A stretch of DNA of 64,000 bases from Carallia brachiata (GCA_021464245.1 JADCRB010000036.1:5628372-5692371); one strand, 5' to 3'. Counted from the first letter of the stretch, positions 41,470 to 55,124 are shown. A program made the numbers and translations. The notes: generated from the letters alone by a model not told the origin.

Positions 41470-41964
41470 AGTTTGAGTGGACAAGCTAGTTGCTTACAAT
41501 TTTGTTGAGTATTCTGTCCTAATGAATTTCCTCAAGATTTTGATTTTAAGAAAGTTAAAATTGCCATGTCTGTCAAAATTTTAGTGGAGTTTATATTGTT
41601 TCTTTTTTACAGGTGTTAATTCATATGCGGGGCTTCATTTTTCTGAGTTTATCTCTCTCACACACATCTCTTTAAGATTATTAGCATGATTTTCAAATGC
41701 TGTTATACTGTTGTGGCTTCTCATTGTTTGTGTGAAATGAATTGAACCTATACTGTCCGTGTGCTTATGTGATACTGGCACGTTACTTCTGTATGTGGGT
41801 TCTGAAACTTCGCAACGGGATGACTGTTTGAGCCGCTCGGAATCTGATTTAATCTAGTGATGGATATTTGCTGGAGGTAATTCTTTTCGAAAACGTCGCA
41901 AACAAAGGTTTGGTTTGCGCTGTTCTACATTTTTTGCTCCTTGGATGGCCGAAACCTGTGTGTC

Positions 41965-42048
41965 GTTAGGTTTAGAATTTTCTGCTTATATTGGGTCCCT
42001 GTCCAGAGTTAGGTTTAGAATTTTCTGCTTGTATTGGGTCCCTGTCCA
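41965..42048 (+). repeat. tandem duplication of a 41-bp segment (period 43)
   Basis: The segment starting GTTAGGTTTAGAATTTTCTG and ending GGGTCCCTGTCCA is present at 41965-42005 and again at 42008-42048 with a single A/G difference, so the duplication is recent. Confidence 0.9.
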
Positions 42049-42740
42049 TAATTAATCAGGTTGTTATCAGGAGGGTGACGCAGGTTGTTATCAGGACGGG
42101 CGCAACGTACAAGGGCTCTTTTTTCGGAAAAGATGATGTAGTTTTCATTATTTCGCGCGTCTGTTTTGGCGACTTCAGATGCCAAAGTTGACCGTAGTTT
42201 GCCTATAATCTCTAATAAGAAAAAAGTTCCGATTTTTATAAATCAAGATTTCAATTAAATTTTATTACCTAAGATGATAATTTATATTAAACTGATGTGT
42301 TTTCATGTTCCTGAGTCTCAGTGGATGTGTTCTCTCCTAAGTGTTAGGTTTTACTTGTGGGTAATAAGTGTGATGTGGTGTTGGTTTTAAATTTAATAAT
42401 CGCTGTAATTTTTAGTAGAATAGGCTTGTTCGGCTCTGATAATGTTACTCTTATAAGAGTGGTTGAGTGAGACAAGTAAAAATAAATGTTATTTTATGTT
42501 GGTTTACAAATATAATGATTGATATATTTGTGATATATCTTATTTTTGTTAAATTAAAACAAAAGATTTTATTTAAATTTTATTATAAAATAAAATGAAA
42601 ACTAAACTACATCAAAACAAGGGCTAGGTGGGGAAGCCCAAGAAAGGAAATGTTGGCTCCATCATAAAAAAAATAGCATTAAACCAAAAAAAAAATAGCA
42701 GATGGATGGTGTGTGTGGACTCTGGAGGCCATAAACATGC

Positions 42741-42794
42741 CAATTAATGTTTCACTGAGATGTAATTCAATTAATGTTTCACTGAGATGTAATT
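42741..42794 (+). repeat. perfect 27-bp tandem duplication
   Basis: The unit beginning CAATTAATGTTTCACTGAGA is present twice without a spacer (42741-42767 and 42768-42794), with no differences. Confidence 0.9.
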
Positions 42795-44395
42795 CAATTA
42801 GTATGAAAATTTTTTCCGTACTCAAAGTTTTTTAGTTTGAATTTCAATTGTAATTAATCAATATAAAAAAAATGAAAAAGAAAAATTTTCCCAGCTTTTT
42901 CTGTAAACTGAAGTTGAATGCAGATTAAATTTCCCCTATGAGACGATTCAATTCAGTGCCTATGCCATACAGCCTTATGAGGAAAGATAGGCCTATTAGC
43001 TACGGTCTATTTTCTTTCCCTGTCAAGAGACCTATTGGTCTATCATGACATCATGTAATTGGGTTAAGTCGTAACTCATGTCATATATGCACTCGAAAGT
43101 TGAAATACGAGAGACTATTTCTCGTTTGCTTGCACTCTAATTGCGAGACAAGAATTGACATCAAGCGTTATACTATTAAAGACAACAAAAAGAAAAGCCA
43201 AAGATCACTTTACAATTCACCTTGAGTAGAATTCAGATCATATCAATCTCACTAATGATTATGGCTTTTATGGGTGCCTTTCCTTTCGAAGAAAGATACA
43301 TCAACTAAATATGAATTTGGAAGCAAAGTTACTAAGAAAAAGAGAACAAACTATAATTGTTTCGGATGCCGGTCCAGTAAGCATCCGATGCACCACCCAC
43401 TGCCAATTCAAATAGTCAATGTCAGGCTGGACTTTCAGGTTCAATTCAGCACTACAAACCTTAAAGTAAAACCCTTTACGTAATGGTTATCCAATTTCTG
43501 TTTATCCTATGGTCAAGCTCAATTAATTGATTGCTAGAATGGAAGAAAAAATTTTGGATTACTATGTTTTCTTACTAGAACGAGAGCCTTGGTATAAAGA
43601 TAAAATTACCGCATTATAGAGGTCTCTTGCATTGACTGCATTGGCCGCCCGCCCTTATTTTATGCTACACAATTTTTGTGCAGGTATCCGTATTCGGAAA
43701 AAGTAGCCATCGGAACATGTTTGCGCAATTTTTGGCCCGAAGGATGCGTTGAATTGTGACTAATTTCATTTTTTTACAACTACAATGTACTTTTTACAAC
43801 AAAAAATGAAGCGTTTATTTTTTTGTTTCAAATTTTATCAACGTACTTAAAAAACAAAAACTTATTGCAATTGGACGAATCATTCGGAAAAAAAATCAGG
43901 CAAAACTGTCCATAACTGCGCTCATTCATATTTACGTCAAAACTGTCTTGATGACTTGATGTGGGCAGCCTTCTAACATTTACGTTTCATGGTTGTCCAA
44001 TTCTTAGGCTGCTTTTGACTCTGCCTGCACCAAAATAACTAGTAGTCTAGTAGTAGCGCAGTGCAGACCACCGCCCTTACCAAACAAAGAAGCGCAATGA
44101 TGACGATTATCATTCTCCACCACGCTACAATCATTGCTCTTTAATCAATTTGGCACCCCAGGAGTGAAACACTACTGATTTCTACCTCTCGTCGTCTTAT
44201 TTTCACTCACTTTTTGGCTTTCTGTCTTTTGATAATCCTACTGAAAGTGCTGCTTGTTCAGAAAAACAAAAAAAAACACTTCTAGCTATCAACTTGCAAA
44301 CAGTTTGTTTCTTGGATAAATAGGAACCCTTTTGTTCTTAAGAGATTTTTTTTTTGTGTATTTTTATATAATTCTGAAGGTCTTGTAGTGGTTCT

Positions 44396-47300
44396 ATGGG
44401 ACTCAGGTGTTTATGGATTGGCTTCGCTGTTCTGCCTGTCTATAGTTTGTTTCTGCGATCAAGATGGTATGCCTTTTCTTTCTTTGTTTTTTTTTTCTGA
44501 TTCAATGACTGATTACTTTGTTTTTTTGCTTTCCTTTTGATGAAGGGACTGAAAATTTCAGAAAGAGCATGAATTTTCAGACTAGTTTAGCTTTGAAGTC
44601 TTACCACTGTTAATTACTTTAGCATTTTTTGCATGCAAATTTTGCACTGTTTTGGCCTTTATTTGTATCCTTGCAACTGCAGCAACTTTGATTCGTGTTT
44701 CGCGTTATTGTAGTTTACCAAAGATCGGAGGGACAATTTTTCTAGGCCTAATAGTTTCCTTAGTGGTCAGTATGCTGATGCTTTGAACTAATTTGTTGCC
44801 CGATGTGGGAATTAAACCAGGTTTCCTGAGCTTATCGTGTGGCGGAACTTCGAATTACATTGATTCAAACAACATCTGGTGGGTTACGGACAGTGCGTAC
44901 ATAAGCACAGGACGCACAGGAACCGTTGATTACAATGAGGGTACTTCTTTCCCCGTCCGCTTTTTCCCAGATGCTGGGGGACGGGAGTGTTACAGGCTAC
45001 CTTTGAAAAACTTTTCATCTCGGTTCTAGTGAGAGGTCAGTTTGTGTACAAGAACTATGACAGACTCGGAAAACCCCCGGTTTTCTCGGTTTCTCTTGGC
45101 ACAGCAATGACTAGTACGATTAATCTTGCTGCTACTGATCCCTGGACTGAGGAATTCATATGGCCAGTTTATAAGGACCCACTTTCCTTCTGTTTGCATT
45201 CTACTCCAAATGGTGGGTCTCCAGTTATTTCATCTCTTGAATTGAGGCCACTTCCTCAAGGAGCTTACCAGAATGGCATGGAAGATTTTCCAAATAAGTC
45301 ACTAAGGAAGTCTTATCGCATCAACAGTGGCTACATTAACGGGTCCTTGAGGTAAAAATTAAAAGTCTTCAGCATTCCCTAGCATTCGTCACTTCGTAGT
45401 TTGGTGATTTGAGTAAGCTTTGTGATTGGTTGGACTTGAATGAGCAGGTATCCACTGGATCCTTATGATCGTATCTGGGATGCTGACCGGAACTACACGC
45501 CATTTCACTTATCCGCTGGATTCAATATGGTGCTCAGCTTTAACACATCGAGGCTTAGCGAGAGTCCTCCTGCTGCTGTTCTACAAACTGCAAGGGTTCT
45601 GGCAAGAAGGGATGCCTTAACTTATAATCTTCCTCTCGACACTGCAGGGGACTATTATATTGTCCTGTATTTTGCTGGAATTCTTCCTGTGTCTCCCTCT
45701 TTTGATGTTATAATAAATGGAGATGTTGTACAGTCAAAGTACACCGTAAAACCATCAGAGGCCAGTGCTCTGTACTTAACTAAAAAAGGAATTGATTACT
45801 TGAACATCACCTTGAAAAGTATCAGCTTCCATCCGCAAATTAATGCCATGGAGGTATATGAGATAGTTGACATTCCATTGGAAGCTTCATCAACCACAGG
45901 TGCCTAATTGAGTACCTGTTTGCAGTGCAAGCTCGATATTCCATTTTATTTGGCTATAATTGACTCTAGTTTTTCCTTATATTTTCCTCTCAGTCTCAGC
46001 ACTGCAGGTTATTCAGCAGTTGACTGGCTTAGATCTTAGATGGGAGGATGATCCATGCTCTCCTAGACCATGGGATCATATTGGATGTGAAGGAAGCCTA
46101 GTTACATCAATGTGTGTTCAAATTAAAGCATTTTCACTTTTCTAAAACCTATTTTTACCCAAATGTTTATTAAGCATATGCTATTTTTACCTTCTTAGGG
46201 ATATATCAAACATCAACTTAAGGTCAATAAATCCTGCATTTGGTGACTTACTGGATCTTAAAGCACTGTAAGTTTCAGGTCAGCAATACTGTGTATTGGT
46301 TTTCGTTTCTTCTTCTGCTCCATCTCATCCCTTCTATGCTTCAGGGATTTGCATAACACATCACTTACTGGAGAGATACGGAACCTGGGAAGCCTCCAAC
46401 AACTCGAGAAGCTGTAATGCATCTTTACTCCGAAGAAAATCCGAAATCTTCCTTTTTTTTTATTTTTAAAGGAATCTTTATGGAAATTTCATCGTTACGG
46501 AAATTTCAGGAATCTGAGTTTCAATCACCTAACATCCTTCGGAACTGAACTGGGGGACTTGGCTAACCTTCAGATTCTGTAAGTTAATCTTTCATCTGTG
46601 TCAGAGCAAAATTGAAACCTTTTGCTTGTGTTGTTCTCTGGAGCATGTGAACTTTTGTGTCCCTTGTATGCCTGGAAAAGGAAAATAAATATGATGTTAA
46701 AATTTTCACTTTAGTTATTCAATGTGAAGGGACCTGCAAAACAATAGCTTACAAGGAATAGTTCCTGACAGCTTGGGAGACTTGGAGAACCTTCACCTAC
46801 TGTAAGTTAGTGCATGAACATTGGACCTACCAGTGAGGAACCAAATATATATCCTGCTTGAAACTTAAAGAGCTTGTGTTTTACTGGATAAGAATTTCCT
46901 TCTTACATTTTCAGGAATTTGGAAAACAATAAATTGCAAGGTACCCTGCCACTGTCTTTGAACAAAGAAAGTTTAGAAATCAGGTATGGATTGACCTTCT
47001 TACATTCTTCTGTGTGCATTTTAGCATGCTGACGAGCCATCCTTCATCCAGGACATCGGGGAATAAGTGCCTTTCCTTTGCCACAATGACCTGCTACGAT
47101 GATCCATCCTTATCCAATTCTTCAATTGAGACTCCTCAAGTTACCATCTTCCCCCAGAAGAAGCACAACAAAAATAATCAAACGCCAATCATAGTTGGTG
47201 CAGTTGGGGCACTCTTTATCCTTCTTGTCGTTTCCCTTTCAGTGTTCTTTTGTATGAGGAAAGCAAGGACTGAAGAAACTTATACGGACAGTAAGTAAAA

Positions 47301-48841
47301 TTTCATATTGTGATAACACGAAGTAGCTCATCATTCTAAGAAATGAAGATTTTCTACAATTCATGATATATAGGGACTGCAATAGAAATGCGAAACTGGA
47401 ACGCTGCAAAAGTTTTTTCACAAAGAGATCAAAACAGCCACAAACAACTTCAAGGAGGTTATTGGCCGTGGTAGCTTTGGCTCTGTCTACATTGGAAAGC
47501 TTTCAGATGGCAAAATTGTGGCCGTGAAAGTACGGTTCGATAGAACTCAGCTTGGGGCCGATTCTTTTATCAATGAGGTTATCACTGTCTTCCAACTTCT
47601 CTACCATTACTTTCTTTTGATGCCATCCTCCGTCTCTCAGTTACTTTTCTTTGTGATGGGGTATCAGGTACACCTCTTATCACAAATTCGACATCAGAAT
47701 CTTGTATGCTTGGAAGGATTCTGTCATGAATCAAAGCAGCAAATACTAGTCTACGAGTACCTGCCTGGTGGATCGCTGGCTGATCACCTCTATGGTATGA
47801 TATGGATGAATAACCAGTCAATGATCACGCTTTCCTCTGGCATCAAGTTAACCGATTTTGAGAGATTTGTTGTCTATGCCTGAAAATTTTCCCTGTACAT
47901 ATCCTGTCAGGTCCGCACAGCCAAAAAGTTTCCTTAAGTTGGGTCCGAAGACTGAAAATTGCTGTGGATGCTGCAAAGGGTAAATGAAGTCTGATTTATT
48001 CTTCAAACGAATTAAAAAGCCAAAATAAGATGCATCCAACATACAGGGAATCGTGATAACCGTGTTTCTAAAGAATGAAGCGAGAATTAAGTTTGTTTGC
48101 TATTTTGATCAGGACTGGACTATTTGCATAACGGGAGCGAACCAAGAATCATACATCGTGATGTGAAATGCAGCAACATTTTATTGGACAAGGATATGAA
48201 TGCCAAGGTTAGCGACTTTGGTCTTTCCAAGCAGGTTATCCAGGCAGATGCAAGTCATGTGACCACTGTTGTCAAGGGCACTGCAGGCTATCTTGATCCT
48301 GAGTAACTGTCCAAGTTCCTGTTTGTTCATCTTTTTTCCCACCCGATTTTGATTCCTGACAAAATTGTACTCATAATTCCTGTAAATACATGCGCAGGTA
48401 TTATTCTACCCAACAGCTCACGGAGAAAAGTGATGTCTACAGCTTTGGTGTTGTTCTCCTGGAGCTCATCTGTGGGCGAGAACCGTTGCGTTACTGTGGC
48501 AGTCCTGATTCTTTCAACTTGGTGTTATGGGTATAATTTAAATGTCTTTCCTAACCATAAATTGCACGCTTTAGCTGCTAGATCCTAACAGACGGCTTTG
48601 ATAATGAGATTGTGGTTATCAACTACAGGCCAAGCCCTACTTGCAGGCAGGGGCATTTGAGATAGTGGACGAGAGCTTGAAGGGGACTTTTGATGTGGAA
48701 AGCATGAGAAGGACAGCCACAGTTGCAGTACGTTCTGTAGAGAGAGACGCCTCACAAAGGCCAACGATAGCAAATGTATTAGCAGAGCTAAAAGAGGCTT
48801 ATAGCATTCAGCTCTCGTATCTAGCATCACGCGACATGTAG
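44396..48841 (+). CDS. LRR receptor-like serine/threonine kinase with malectin-like ectodomain (At5g48740 type), three frame breaks
   Basis: Sixteen exons: 44396-44466, 44821-45351, 45448-45899, 45994-46111, 46199-46267, 46345-46413, 46510-46578, 46730-46801, 46915-46983, 47052-47290, 47374-47577, 47668-47794, 47911-47979, 48113-48302, 48398-48530, 48629-48841; about 898 residues. Plasma-membrane receptor of the LRR-I/malectin-like class, ligand unknown. Order: signal peptide, malectin-like domain ([53 protein letters not shown]), five LRRs mostly encoded by 69-72 base phase-2 exons ([37 protein letters not shown]), a membrane segment ([20 protein letters not shown]), then a kinase domain with [30 protein letters not shown] and [11 protein letters not shown]. 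The kinase has its catalytic residues. Exons 1, 2 and 11 have the wrong length modulo 3: +1 near 44435, -1 near 45020 and +1/-2 near 47415. As written, no full-length product is possible. Confidence 0.9.
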
Positions 48842-49316
48842 ATGGTATGAATACCCGTAACCAAAAAAAAAAAAAAAAAGGAGTTTTGTCTAATTCTCTG
48901 TTAGCTTGCACATCAGAGAATGCTGCTTTTTTCTAAGTTATTTATCAGATGGCTTGCTTTCAGTCTTGCAGAGCTACGAGTGTATCTATAAATGTATCTG
49001 CTATCTATAGCAGTCAATAGGAAGGAATTATCTTAAACCAAGAAAGAAATTAGTTTTCCCTTGTATGTAAGATGAACTAGTTGATCTTTGGAGTTGATCT
49101 TTGGAATTTTTCATTGCTCTCCACATCATCTAGAGATTTCCCTGCATTAAAAGGCTGTACGTGTATCTATGTTACAGATATGTGGAAAAAAAATCATGGA
49201 AAATTCCAGATGGTTTTAAGAAACATTGCTGACCATTCAAGATATAATCAGCAGCCTGCAGAACATTCTTAAACTCAACTTTGGAACATTGAGTTGATCC
49301 ACGATTCTTAGCACAA

Positions 49317-52300
49317 CTAGGTAGAGTAGCGTTGGCGCAGGTAGAGGAACAATGCTGTACAAGCCGCCATGAAATACGGAAACACAGTCCAAATACCGAC
49401 TACTGTTGCAACTGTGGCAAGGGCAAAGACAGGGCGCTCTCTCAAGAGGAATCCAATCCCCAGCTGAAATAAAAGTGATGGACGATTTCAGCAAATCAAC
49501 TGGCTAGATATGAACCGTCTAAATAGACATTACAACCATATAGAGGACAAGAAAGAACACAACCGTACAACCACATGGTTCAGTCACGAAATGTGGTCCC
49601 CTTCTGCATCGTGTTGGCTATATGTCTTAAATCCATCTTTTTAGGCATAAGCATATAGCCAGGCCTAAGTTTGATAATTGACAGAAAGAATAAAACAAGA
49701 AAAAGAAACATTTTATGCCAGGAAATAAGACAAAGGACATCCTAAAGCTGGCAGCATAAAACCATGGTTGCCAATTGTTTTAGAGAGAATTAATCGACAC
49801 AAAATTTTCAAATTTGAGTTAAATGCGAGACACAATGCAATAGTTTTTCCTTTGCTTGCCAACATATGCCGACAATATCAGTGAAAAAGTTAGAAAGCAA
49901 AATTTTCTACACAAACATATTCACCTGAAGTAGGAGGGTGATCAAGCCACCGCAACAAACTCCAGCAAAGAAGCGCTCTGGAGATACACCCTGCATTTAG
50001 ATGCCTGATGAAATTCGCTGAGAAAATCCACGGAGATGGAAACCAGTGAATTACATCTATGTGCCGCACAAACCTCATTTGGCAGAAATTAAGCTCATTT
50101 TGGACACATAAGTATGGCCTAAGCTAATAAATGTAAACATCTCAAGCTCGTGTCTGCCCCATGTATCTTTCATCAACCCATTGCATGTACCTTTCTAAGA
50201 ACTTTCAGTCATTTCTTGACTTATTTGGATGTTCTTACACACAATTTAACTAGTTAATTAAAGGTTAGAAAAATGCCAATGGCTGTTTACTCCACAACAG
50301 ATTTTTTCCCATCTCTCTTCTAAACTGGCCTATTCCTCTAGGATTACAAAACCAACCTTGTATTTTCTTCTTATGCCGTCGCATTGTCAGCCAAACAAGA
50401 TTCCAAATGCCATTAAGAGGAATTTTATCTCAGAGATTTGCATAGCCTTTTTCTTTTCCATTTCAACAATAGTATCCAAAGACTTAATCAAGCTTTGAAT
50501 CAACAAAATGTCGGTAAATAATTTTCGTTTGACCTGAGGAACTGGTGGCCCGGTAAAAAATCATTTTAGCAGCATGTACTTAAACGATGACTCCTAGAGT
50601 GGACTATTCACGCTAAAGAGGATGAAGGTGATTTCCCATGTCAAGAAATCCAACCAAATTATGATCACTGACCAGGGCCCCTGCTACGAAAGCCGTGGGA
50701 TTTCTCACCCCAAGAGAAAACCGCTCCACTGCAGACAATGATGAAGGAGAGCATTAGATAATGCATACAAAGAAATAAAAAAAAAAGGAAGAAAGTTAAA
50801 AACCCTAGATTATTATAATGAAACAACACATCAGCAAATATGATAAAAAAAAACAGGAAATCGGTATGCATGGGGAAAAACAAAAAATTACCCCTCCCTA
50901 GACTCCACAACGTGGGAAATTTGTGAACTAGCATGCCCTTTCTATGATTAACAACACAGCAATAGGGACCATTGACTACTTTTCCTCAAATCCATGTACA
51001 TCTGCCAGTGCCCCAACTACAGCTATATGCACTAAAAAATTTATCATACAGTTAAGTTATGAAACTATCGTCCAACGATCCTCTAAGCTCAAAACCATGC
51101 ATTCAAAAAATACTAGGCAACTAAGTTTTCAACTAAATGCATATGCAAAAGAGTCATCAGGATTTTATGGCTCACCAATGCCTATGAGATTTCCGTATTT
51201 TTGCACAGCACTTCGGATCTTCAATGTCTTCTCTTCACCAATGCCTAACTATAGCCATATAGCCATCAGTGACATCACTTCATCATATGAAACAGATAGA
51301 TAAGTCATATTCTACAAGTGAAGAAGACAGGCTAGCTGGAATGAAGTAAATAGGCCTAAACGTTAAAAGATAGAATTTAACAATGCATGTTTTTCTGTGC
51401 TTGTGTAAACAAGAGGAAATTTCAAGTGACCAACGGAACAAACCTTTAAATAAATATCATCAGTAGCCCCACTTTGCCGAAAAAGCTTACCCAGGTAGAA
51501 TGGTATCATGTCACTGATACAAACCCCCCTGAAAGAGAGTTTGCCACAGGAGATTTATAAAGCACTACCAAAATTTTCAAAACAGACCAGCAGTGCAGAA
51601 AATAGGGATCAACATATCAATAGTTTAGTACTGATACACATCCACGGCTCACCCATGAGCTATGTTTTAGACTCACCACCTAAATTAATACCACTTAGCA
51701 ATTTGCAGTACCTAATAGCCTTGAATTACTTAAGGGTCAAGATGCTCTCCTTAAGCCTCACTCAAATGAGCCTAAAGGAGGTGTAAGATTCAAGATCCTT
51801 AAAAAATCTATAATTTTAAGATGTAAATTTCTCAATGAGGAAAATTCACTTAAATTGGAAACATTATCTGCTTGCACAATTGGCCATAAAACAGAGGCGT
51901 GAGAAGTGCTAAAGAATCTGGAGTTACCACTAACCAGTATACCCAAACCACTGTGGAGATAATATAAGGAGCATGTCTGGAGAAAGATTCAATAAAAGAT
52001 GACCACGTTCCATTCAAAGACAGCATTCTTGATAAAGTTATGCCAACCTAAACCATATGAAAGAAAACAACCAAAAAGATTCAAGTCCAAATAAATAATT
52101 ATAATAAGATTGCTCTTATTGAATTAGAAAAAGGGGGGAAAAAAGGAAAAACACCAAAGCAAATTCCCAAGTTAGAAAAACAGAAGTACCAGTATAGAGG
52201 ACAGACCCAAATATTTAAAGCCTCTTCACTAATGAAAAGTCCACAACCGGCAGCCATAAGCAACCAAAAGTAAATCCATCTGAAAATGCATTCAAAAGTT

Positions 52301-53688
52301 AAAAAATAAAAATGCACAAAGGGGTGGCCAGGCTGTCTAGCATGCCCTTTTGAAGATAACACTAACATGTGAAGTATAAGAACTGCCATGAGATACACAA
52401 ATAAAATGTGGTGGGATGTGAATTTCAACCGAACCCAGAGTTCATGAAATTTGTTACAAAACTTGGAGTCAGAATGGTCACATATCGGTTTTGGAACCCA
52501 TGCTTGCTGAAAAGGAAATTACTGGTTTTTCTTCAGAATGAAGAGCAGAATATTGGCATACCCCGGCGCATATTCGGGAAGTATGATTCTATATCCAAAA
52601 GCTTTCAAAGCAAAACCCACAGGGGCAGCAGCCTTAATTGAAGATACTGAACTTTCAGGCAGACATTGAATGCCAAAGAAGGATTCACTGTTAGGCCACC
52701 TGACACCAGCTGATACGACCGTGACAATAGCAGCTACACCAACAGCAATTACTAATATCAGAAGGAAGGGACTCCCAATAGCAGTGGCTTTATCTTTCAG
52801 ATCCCGATGCGCGGCTTCATCCTCAGAACTATGTTGGACATCTAAAGCATCTTTTGCAGTTTCATAATTTCCAGCATCTTCTCGCTGAATGCTTCTTATC
52901 CTGCTCGTAGGACATGAAAAGTACAACACATTAAACACCTTAATATTAAGCTCCAAGAGCAATAAACAATCACAAATTTCTAGTCTTGAAGACAATTCAA
53001 GAGCTCAAATATTAACAAAACAGATTTTTCTGACAAAATGTTCGGATATTTTGAATGGCATTTATGCAAAGACAATGGCAATAATTAATGAGCCTACTCT
53101 TCTCTAAATCCCAAAATTAGGTACGAGCAGTGATAAATCGCACAAAAGCTTACTCTACTGACTTTTCACGAATTGATATTATTATTAGCCGTTATTCGTT
53201 AAGTTTCGTGAAAAAACTTAATTTCCTAAAGTTTATCATCATTCTTCAAAGAGTAATGATAAACATTTCAAAAATTGTGTCATAAAACATCGTAAAATAC
53301 ATAATTATGAAATAAATCGTTATTTTTTTTTCTAATAGCCTTAAATCAAAAAAAAAAAAATTTCTTTTTATAATTATATATTTTAAGATATTTTATAATA
53401 CGATTATCAATATATTTAACATTACTCTTCCTCTAACTGTGAATCCGTTGAGCAGTAAAAGGAACAAAAACCGACGAGACAAGCACCAAGTAGGAAACTT
53501 TACCTGAAAAATGAGGGTTTGAAGACTTGGGAAACAAAAATGCTGGTGGTGCGCTCTGGTAACACGGCGGGGAGGACATTGATAGTGCACGCGTGCTTCA
53601 ATGTTCGTCGACTGAGCGAGTTGTTGTTGGGCTTTGGGTTTAGTAGGTTTAAGGATGTCCTACTAGTCAAGATCGACATCAAAGCCAT
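49317..53688 (-). CDS. Multi-pass membrane protein, DedA/SNARE-associated (VTT)-like, probably plastid-targeted
   Basis: Nine minus-strand exons (53688-53504, 52900-52562, 52279-52207, 52047-51935, 51528-51444, 51248-51176, 50728-50673, 49990-49925, 49463-49317) all join in phase to 378 residues. The first 60 residues are rich in Ser, Thr, Asn and Arg with few acidic residues, like a chloroplast transit peptide. An acidic linker is followed by about five membrane segments: 106-128 (PFLLILVIAVGVAAIVTVV), about 176-192, about 226-247 (including SDMIPFYLGKLFRQSGATDD), about 313-335 and about 340-370. The block YGNLIGIVERFSLGVRNPTA followed by FVAGALGVSPERFF resembles the DedA/SNARE_assoc signature (Gly-rich 'F...R..PGVR....AG'). 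Family assignment is inference from these motifs; the exon structure itself is strong because nine junctions close without a frame error. Substrate is unknown; bacterial DedA relatives include lipid flippases. Confidence 0.82.
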
Positions 53689-53879
53689 TTTACGAACCGC
53701 AAACTCCGAGTTCAGGAGGATTTCTTTTCCTTCCCGACAGAACAGACCGCCGCAAAATGGACTCTGCTTTCCGTTGCTCGCTACAGCTACTGCGAGTTTC
53801 GACGTTACCCCGCTGTTTCAGGTGGAGTGGGTTTTTCCTTTTTTTTTTTTTTTCTCTTAATATTTGTTTTTTTATTAAA

Positions 53880-55111
53880 AATAAAAGAAATTTCTATTTT
53901 AATTTTATTTTCTTAAGTAATTGTAATTTATTTGTAATTTTACCATACACAATAATTAAGATTTATTTAAATAAAAAAATTAAAAATAATATTAAATAAT
54001 AAATTAATTTTATTAAAAAATAAAATTAATAAACACTAAAAATAAAAAATAGGAACTATCTTAACAAAATATTTACTAAATTTTGTGTACAATAATTAAT
54101 AATTACATTAAGCAAGAAGAGTATTGTACTTGCTTTAAAAAAAAATAAAAATGAGTAGTGTGCTTAGTTTGTGTCTGCTTTCGGTTTTTAAATTCTTTTT
54201 AGAAAATTACATATTATTATCAGGGAGGAAAAAATTCCATCCAAAATTGAGAAGAATATGGGGTGGGTCTTTAGTACACGTGGCCGAGTGAGTGTGGGGA
54301 CAAGAAACAACAAAGAGGGATATTCTACCCTATTTGTGGATGTTGCGAGATTCTTTTGGGAAATAATAGATTTTTTTCCCGCGGTTTCTTCTCCCAGTTA
54401 AAAGTCAAAAGTAAAGAAACTATCTTTCTCTGTTTTATAAACAAAAACAATTAATAACAAAAAATTGGAAAACTCTCATGCTTTCCGGTCATCTGTCCTA
54501 TGGCATCTTTTTTCTGAACACTAATAATAAAAGTCACACCTTTTATTCTTATGTTACATTACTTATATTAGAGGGTCTCTCTCAAAATAAAAGATCTCTT
54601 TTTCAAAAATAGAATAAATGTGATACAAAAACATGCGCACGATGATGAGGCTCTTTTTTATCACTTGAAATAATAATTTAATAATAATTTAAGTATTTTT
54701 TTTACTCTTAATTCAAGTTCAAATCGTACGAATAATACATGTGAGACATTGACCTCTGCAATTATCTAGTTTAAATGTGATCTGTACGCCCGTAGTTCAA
54801 TACTAGTTAATACTATTTAGTCAATTTAAAAAAAATCTACTTAAATCTAATAGTATTTAGATGATAAATCTCTTTATATAAATTGAGTTGAATGAGATAA
54901 AAACATATAAAATTATTTCAGCCTTAATTTGTAAATCTAATAATTGATATGTTTGTAATAATTTTTTTTTTATTGAAAAAAATGATGAAGCCCTTTTTTC
55001 CGTACAAAAGTTAATTAATCATTCTTATTTTAAGAGAAAATTCTTTTTGAAACAGTGAATTATACTCTGTAACATTTTTTCTCCTCTTCGATAGCAGCCA
55101 GACTCAAGGTT
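53880..55111. other. intergenic, AT-rich
   Basis: No gene supported. Long A/T runs, plus a slightly GC-richer patch around 54240-54330. Confidence 0.5.
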
Positions 55112-55124
55112 TTGCCAATGACTT

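Larger units (their letters stand above)
41470..44395. other. intergenic between RPL13a and the receptor kinase
   Basis: No gene supported in this 2.9 kb. It contains two short exact or near-exact tandem duplications (about 41965-42048 and 42741-42794), listed separately. The last few hundred bases presumably contain the receptor kinase promoter and leader. Confidence 0.55.
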
